64,000 nt of DNA from NCBI GenBank assembly GCA_037447655.1, contig JBBHKE010001969.1, positions 336,441 through 400,440 of the forward strand, given 5' to 3'. Positions 57,040-64,000 of the stretch are shown here, in pieces; position 1 is the first letter of the stretch; each line of letters opens with the position of its first letter. The notes beneath the pieces are model-generated. The model saw only the letters and a program-made list of their open reading frames with translations, had not been told where the DNA came from and did not search any database. A program made the translations under genes and the position numbers. This DNA is from Zygnema cylindricum (taxonomy: Eukaryota > Streptophyta > Zygnematophyceae > Zygnematales > Zygnemataceae).

Positions 57040-59960
57040 AGTAACAATAATTGTTATCGCTAACTGTTTGTGTAATTTAGGTATTAATTCTTTTTATGGC
57101 TAACAGTTTGTTTAATTTAGGTAACAATTCCTGTTGACGCTAATAGTTTGTGTAATTTAGGTAAGAATTCATGTTAGCGCAAACTGTTTCTTTAATTTGG
57201 GTAACAATTCTTGTTATCCCTTACAATTTGTGTAATTTAGGTAACAATTATTGTTATCGCTAAGAGTTTGTGTAATTTAGGTAACAATTCTTGTTATCGC
57301 TAACAGTTTGTGTAATTTAGTTAACAATTCCGGTTATCGCTAATAGTTTGTGTAATTTAGGTATTAATTTTGTTATCCTAATAGTTTGTGTAATTTAGGT
57401 AACAATTCATGTTAGCGCAAACTGTTTGTGTAATTTAGGTGAGAATTCCTGTTATCGCTAAATTTTTGTGTAATTTAGGTAAAAATTTCTGTTATCACTA
57501 ACTGTTTTATGTAATTTAGGTAACAATTCCTGTTATCGCTAACTGTTTCTGTAATTTAGGTTACAATTCTTGTTATCGCTAACAGTTTGTGTAATTTAGG
57601 TAACAATTCCTATTATCACTAATAGTTTGTGTAATTTAGGTAACAATTCTTGTTATCGCTAACTGTTACTGCAATGTAGGTAACAATTCTTGTTATCGCT
57701 ATCAATTTGTGTAATTTAGGTAACAATTCTTGTTATCGCTAATAGTTGTGTAATTTAGGTAACAATTCTTGTTATTGCTAATAGTTTGTGTTATTTTGGT
57801 AACAATTCAGGTTAGCGCTAATAGTTTGTGTAATTTAGGTGACAATTACTGTTATCGCTAAGTGTTTGTGTATTTTTAGGTAACAATTCTTGTTATCGCT
57901 AATTGTTTGTGTAATTTTAGGTAACAATTCTTGTTATCGCTAATAGTTTGGGTACTTTAGGTAACAATTCTTGTTATCGCTAACTGTTTGTGTAATTTAG
58001 GTAACAGTTTTTGTTATTGCTAACACTTTGTGTAATTTAGATTACAATTCCTGTTATCGCTAACAGTTTCTGTAATTTAGATAACAATTCATGTGATCGC
58101 TAACTGTTTTCTTTAATTTGGGTAACAATTCCTGTTATCGCTAACTTTTTTTGTACTTTAGGTAACAATTACTTTTATCGCTAACAGTTTGTGTAATTTA
58201 GGTAATAATTCTTTTTATCGAAAATAGTTTGTGTAATTTAGGTAACAATTCTTATTACCGCTAATCGTTTGTGTAATTTAGGTAACAATTTTTGTTATCG
58301 CTAACAGTTTGTGTAATTTAGGTAACAATTCATGTTATCGCTAAGAGTTTGTGTAATTTAGGTAACAATTCCTGTTATCGCTAAGTGTTTCTGTAATTTA
58401 GGTAACAATTCTTGTTATCGCTAACAGTTTGTGTAATTTAAATAATAATTCTTTTTATCGAAAATAGTTTGTGTAATTTAGCTAACAATTCTTATTACCG
58501 CTAATCATTTTTGTAATTTAGGTAACAATTTTTGTTATCGCTAACAGTTTGTGTAACTTAGGTAACAATTCCTGTTATCGCTAAGAGTTTGTGTAATTTG
58601 GGTAACAATTCCTATAATCGCTAACAGTTTCTATAATTTACGTAACATTTCTTGTTATCGCTAATTGTTTATGTTATTTAGGTAACAATTTTTGTTATCG
58701 CTAACTGTTTGTGTAATTTAGGTAACAATTCTTGTTATCGCAAACTGTTTGTATAATTTAGGTAACAATTTTTGTTATTGCTAACTGTTTTTGTAATTTA
58801 GGTAACAATTCTTGTTATCGCTAATAGTTTGTGTAATTTAGGTAACAATTCTTGTTATCGCTAATAGTTTGTGTAATTAGGTAACAATAATTGTTATCGC
58901 TAACTGTTTGTGTAATTTAGGTATTAATTCTTTTTATGGCTAACAGTTTGTTTAATTTAGGTAACAATTCCTGTTAACGCTAATAGTTTGTGTAATTTAG
59001 GTAAGAATTTATGTTAGCGCAAACTGTTTCTTTAATTTGGGTAACAATACTTGTTATCCCTAACAATTTGTATAATTTAGGTAACAATTATTCTTATCGC
59101 TAAGAGTTTGTGTAATTTAGGTAACAATTCTTGTTATCGCTAACAGTTTGTGTAATTTTGTTAACAATTCCGGTTATCGCTAATAGTTTGTGTAATTTAG
59201 GTATTAATTTTGTTATGCTAATAGTTTGAGTAATTTAGGTAACAATTCATATTAGCGCAAACTGTTTGTGTAATTTAGGTAAGAATTCCTCTTATCGCTA
59301 AATTTTTGTGTAATTTAGGTAACAATTCCTGTTATCACTAACTGTTTTATGTAATTTAGGTAACAATTCCTATTATCGCTAACTGTTTCTGTAATTTAGT
59401 TACAATTCTTGTTATCGCTAACTGTTTGTGTAATTTAGGTAACAATTCCTATTATCACTAATAGTTTGTGTAATTTAGGTAACAATTCTTGTTATCGCTA
59501 ACTGTTACTGCAATTTAGGTAACAATTCTTGTTATCGCTATCAATTTTTGTAATTTAGGTAACAATTCTTGTTATCGCTAATAGTTGTGTAATTTAGGTA
59601 ACAATTCTTGTTATTGCTAATAGTTTGTGTAATTTTGGTAACAATTCATGTTAGCGCTAATAGTTTGTGTAATTTAGGTGACAATTACTGTTATCGCTAA
59701 GTGTTTGTGTATTTTAGGTAACAATTCTTGTTATCGCTAATTGTTTGTGTAATTTAGGTCACAATTCCTGTTATCGCTAATAGTTTGGGTACTTTAGGTA
59801 ACAATTCTTGTTATCGCTAACTGTTTGTGTAATTTAGGTAACAGTTTTTGTTATTGCTAACACTTTGTGTAATTTAGATTACAATTCCTGTTATCGCTAA
59901 CAGTTTCTGTAATTTAGATAACAATTCATGTGATCGCTAACTGTTTCTTTAATTTGGGTA
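57040..59960 (-). repeat. higher-order repeat copies spaced 1840 bp
   Basis: GTATTAATTCTTTTTATGGC starts at 57081 and 58921 (exactly 46 x 40 bp apart). The following ~1.05 kb matches monomer by monomer, including GTTAGCGCAAACTGTTTC and ATGTGATCGC (58091 and 59928), with few differences. A recent block duplication. Confidence 0.87.
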
Positions 59961-61679
59961 ACAATTCTTGTTATCCCTAACAATTTGTGTAATTTAGGTA
60001 ACAATTCCTGTTATCGCTAAGAGTTTGTGTAATTTAGGTAACAATTCTTGTTATCGCTATCTGTATGTGTAATTTAGGTAACAATTCATGTTATCGCTAA
60101 CTGCTTGTGTAATTTAGGTAACAGTTTCGTTATTGCAAACAGTTTGTGTAATTTAGGTAATAATTCTTGTTATCCGTAACAATTTGTGTAATTAAGATTA
60201 CAATTCCTGTTATCGCTAACAGTTTGTGCAAATTTAGATAACAATTCCTGTTATCGCTAACAGTTTGTGTAATTTAGGTAACAATTCCTGTTATCTCTAA
60301 TAGTTTGTGTAATTTAGGTAACAATTCTTGGAATCGCTAAAAGTTAATGTAATTCAGGTAACAATTCTTGTTATCGCTAATAGTTTGTGTAATTTAGGTA
60401 ACAATTTTTGTTATCGCTAATTGTTTGTGTAATTTAGGTAAGAATTCTTGTTATCGCTAATAGTTTGTGTAATTTACGTAACAATTCCAGTTATCGCTAA
60501 AAGTTTGTGTAATTTAGGTAACAATTCCTTTATCTCTAATAGTTTGTGTAATTTAGGTAACAATTCTTGTTATCGCTAACAGTTTGTGTAATTTAGGTAA
60601 CAATTCCTGTTATCTCTAATAGTTTGTGTAATTTAGGTAACATTTCTTAGAATCGCTAAAAGTTAATGTAATTCAGGTAACAATTCTTGTTATCGCTAAT
60701 AGTTTGTGTAATTTAGGTAACAATTTTTGTTATCGCTAACTGTTTGGGGAATTTAGGTAATAATTCTTGTTATCGCTAATAGTTTGTGTAATTTAGGTAA
60801 GAATTGATGTTATCGCTAACAGTTTTTGTAATTTAGGTAACAATTTCTGTTATCGCTAATAGTTTGTGTAATTTAGGTAACAATTCTTGTTATCGCTAAC
60901 AATTTGTGTAATTTAAGTAACAATTCTTGTTATCGCTAATAGTTTGTGTAATTAAGGTAACAATTCCTGTTATAGCTAACAGTTTGTGTAATTTAGGTAA
61001 CAATTCCTGTTATCGCTAATAGTTTGTGTAATTTAGGTAACAATTGTTGTAATCGCTAATAGTTTGTGAAATTCAGGTAACAATTCTTGTTATTGCTAAT
61101 TGTTTATGTAATTTAGGTAACAATTTTTGTTATCGCTAACAGTTTGTATAATTTAGGTAACAATTTTGTTATCGCTAACTATTTCTGTAATTTTGGTAAC
61201 AATTGTTGTTATCGCTAATTGTTTGTGTAATTTAGGAAACATTTCTTGTTATCGCTAATTGTTTGTGTAATTTAGGTAACAATTTTTGTTATCGCTAACA
61301 GTTTGTGTAATTTAGGTAAAAATTCTTGTTATCCCTAACTATTTGTGTAATTTAGATTACAATTCCTGTAATCGCTGAGAGTTTATGTAATTTCGATAAC
61401 AACTCTTGTTATCGCTAACTGTTTCTGTAATTTTGGTAACAATTCATGTTATCCCTAACAGTATGTGTAATTTAGGTAAATATTCCTGTTATCGCTTATA
61501 GTTTGCGTATTTTAGGTAACAATTTTTGTTATAGCTAACTGTTTGTGTAATTTAGGTAACATTTCTTGTTATTGCTAACTGTTTCTGTAATTTATGTAAC
61601 AATTCTTGTTATCGCTAAAAGTTTGTGCAATTTAGGTAACAATTCCTTTATCTCTAATAGTTTGTGTAATTTAGGTAAC

Positions 61680-63680
61680 AATTCATGTTAGCGCAAACAG
61701 TTTGTGTAATATAGGTAGCCAATCTTCTTATCGCTAACATTTTGTGTAATTTAGGTTACAATTCGTGTTATCCCTAACAGTTTGTGTAATTTAGATTACA
61801 ATTCCTGTTATCGCTAACAGTTTGTGTAATTTAGATAACAATTTCTGTTATCGCTAATAGTTTGTGTAATTTAGGAAACAATTCCTGTTATCGCTAACAG
61901 TTTGTGTAATTTAGGTAACAATTATTGTTATCGATAATAGTTTGTGTAATTAAGGTAATAATTCTTGTAACCACTAACTGTTTGTGTAATTTAGGTAAAA
62001 TTCTTGTTGTCGCAAACAGTTTGTGTTATTTAGGTAACAATTCTCGTTATCGCTAATAGTTTGTGTAATTTAGATAACAATTCTTGTTATCGCTAACTCT
62101 TTGTGTAATTTAGGTGACATATTTTGTTACCGCTTATAGTTTGTGTAATTTAGGTTATAATTCTTGTTATCACAAACTGTTTGTGTAATTTAGGTAACAA
62201 TTATTGTTATCGCTAACAGTTTGTGTAATTGGGTAACAATTCTTGTTATCGCTAACTGTTTGTGTAATTTAGGTAAAAAATTATGTTAGCGCAAACTCTT
62301 TGTGTAATTAAGGTAACAATTCTTGTTATCGCTAATAGTTTGTGTAATTTAGGTAACAATTCCTGTAATCGCTAACTGTTTTTGTAATTTAGGTAACAAT
62401 TCTTGTTATCTCTAACAGTTTGTGTAATCTAGGTAGTAATTGGTGTTATCGCTAACTTTTTGTGTAATTTAGGTAATAATTCTTATTACCGCTAATCGTT
62501 TGTGTAATTTAGGTAACGATTTTTGTTATCGCTAACAGTTTGTGTAACTTAGGTAACTATTCCTGTTATCGCTAAGAGTTTGTGTAATTTAGGTTACAAT
62601 TCCTGTTATCGCTTATAGTTTGTGTAATTTAGGTAACAATTCATGTAAGCGCAAACACTTTATGTAATATAGGTAGCAAATCTTCTTATCGCTAACATTT
62701 TGTGTAATTTAGGTTACAATTCGTGTTATCCCTAACAGTTTGTGTAAATTAGATTACAATTCATGTTATCGCTAACAGTTTGTGTAATTTAGATAACAAT
62801 TTCTGTTATCGCTAATAGTTTGTGTAATTTAGGTAACAATTCCTGTTATCGCTAACAGTTTGTGTAATTTAGGTAACAATTCTTGTTGTCGCTAACAGTT
62901 TGCGTAATTTAGGTAACAATTCTCATGATCGCTAATAGTTTGTGTAATTAGGTAACAATTCTTGTTATCACAAAATTTTTTGTGTAATTTAGGTAAAAAT
63001 TTATGTTAGCGCAAACTGTTTGTGTAATTTAGGTAACAATTCTTGTTATAGCTAACAGTTTGTGTAATTAGGTAACAATTCTTGTTATCGCTAACTGTTT
63101 GTGTAATTTAGGTAAAAATTTATGTTAGCGCAAAATGTTTGTGTAATTAAGGTAACAATTCTTGTTATCGCTAACAGTTTGTGTAATTTAGGTAGCAATT
63201 GGTGTTATTGCTAACTGTTTTGTAATTTAGGTAACAATTCCTGTTATCGCTAACTTTTTTTGTACTTTAGGTAACAATTACTTTTATCGCTAACAGTTTG
63301 TGTAATTTAGGTAATAATTCTTTTTATCGAAAATAGTTTGTGTAATTTAGGTAACAATTACTTTTATCGCTAACAGTTTGTGTAATTTAGGTAATAATTC
63401 TTTTTATCGAAAGTAGTTTGGGTAATTTAGGTCACAATTTTTGTTATCGCTAACAGTTTGTGTAATTTAGGTAACAATTCCTGTTATCGCTAATAGTTTG
63501 TGTAGTTTAGGTAACAATTCATGTTAGCGCAAACAGTTTATGTAATATAGGTAGCAAATCTTCTTATCGCTAACATTTTGTGTAATTTAGGTTACAATTC
63601 GTGTTATCCCTAACAGTTTGTGTAATTTAGATTACAATTCCTTTTATCGCTAACAGTTTGTGTAATTTAGATAACAATTT
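61680..63680 (-). repeat. higher-order repeat, ~0.9-kb units
   Basis: CTTCTTATCGCTAACATTTT starts at 61724, 62682 and 63560 (spacings 958 and 878). Each is preceded by GCGCAAAC and a variant ATATAGGTAG, and followed by GTTACAATTCGTGTTATCC. Unit sizes differ by two monomers. Confidence 0.83.
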
Positions 63681-64000
63681 CCGTTATCCCTAATAGTTTG
63701 TGTAATTTAGGTAACAATTCCTGTTATCGCTAACAGTTTGTGTAATTTAGGTAACAATTATTGTTATCGATAATAGTTTGTGTAATTTAGGTAATAATTC
63801 TTGTAACCACTAACTGTTTGTGTAATTTAGGTAACAATTCTTGTTGTCGCTAACAGTTTGTGTAATTTAGGTAACAATTCTCGTTATCGCTAATAGTTTG
63901 TGTAATTAGGTAACATTTCTTGTTATCACAAACTGTTTGTGTAATTTAGGTAAAAATTTATGTTAGCGCAAACTGTTTGTGTAATTTAGGTAGCAATTCT

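Larger units (their letters stand above)
48421..64000 (-). repeat. 40-bp satellite array, right block (reverse orientation)
   Basis: About 390 units of the same 40-bp satellite, now read as AATTTAGGTAACAATTC, TTGTTATCGCTAAC, AGTTTGTGT: the exact reverse complement of the earlier blocks. Subfamily features (ACAATTCCTGTTATCG, GTTAGCGCTAAC near its left end, GTTAGCGCAAAC further right) resemble the blocks between 21.5 and 43.6 kb more than the far-left block. Strong higher-order structure. It runs off the window end. No coding potential seen. Confidence 0.97.

Noticed and set aside
48421-64000. Telomere repeat (TTTAGG-like words in the right array)
   Set aside because: TTTAGG occurs once per 40-bp unit as part of AATTTAGGTAAC, not as a short tandem TTTAGGG or TTAGG.

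Overview
The window is repeat-rich eukaryotic DNA, probably from a heterochromatic block. It has no bacterial signatures and no intact host gene that I can recognise. Two things fill it: a 40-bp satellite, and degenerate Ty1/copia-type LTR retrotransposons inserted in that satellite. The host lineage cannot be fixed from the sequence. The copia polymerases and a half-initiator-tRNA-type primer site fit several plant, animal or other eukaryotic lineages.

Layout. 1-12210: satellite, forward orientation. 12211-17347: copia element A, minus strand, with both outer LTR ends lost. 17348-20400: remnant of a gag-only, C-like element. 20432-21511: 3' end of a further element (E) with a full LTR. 21512-25072: satellite. 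25073-30752: copia element B with two LTRs and a near-matching 5-bp target duplication. 30764-31918: LTR-like block X carrying a tRNA-like motif. 31919-34360: satellite. 34361-35182: solo C-type LTR. 35183-35905: satellite. 35906-41696: copia element C with ACAAT target duplications. 41697-43625: satellite. 43626-48420: copia element D, outer LTR ends lost. 48421-64000: satellite in the opposite orientation, with a 10-N gap at 51773-51782.

Every coding region belongs to a retrotransposon (gag, protease, integrase, reverse transcriptase, RNase H in copia order) and every one is broken by stops or frameshifts. Some catalytic sites are intact and others lost, with a different pattern in each element, so none should be autonomous now.

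Most useful second-look items: (1) the orientation switch of the satellite exactly at element D; (2) higher-order repeat structure, including an alternating 1.7/3.4-kb pattern and copies spaced 1840 bp; (3) overlapping, mutually exclusive dyads in the monomer, and a perfect palindrome GTTAGCGCTAAC in one subfamily; (4) tRNA-like antisense motifs at the same place in LTR D and LTR X with covarying stems; (5) gag start codons inside the LTRs with the primer site read in frame as Val-Met-Gly; (6) evidence that a C-type LTR plus its satellite flank was duplicated as one block, leaving element C with two unlike LTRs.
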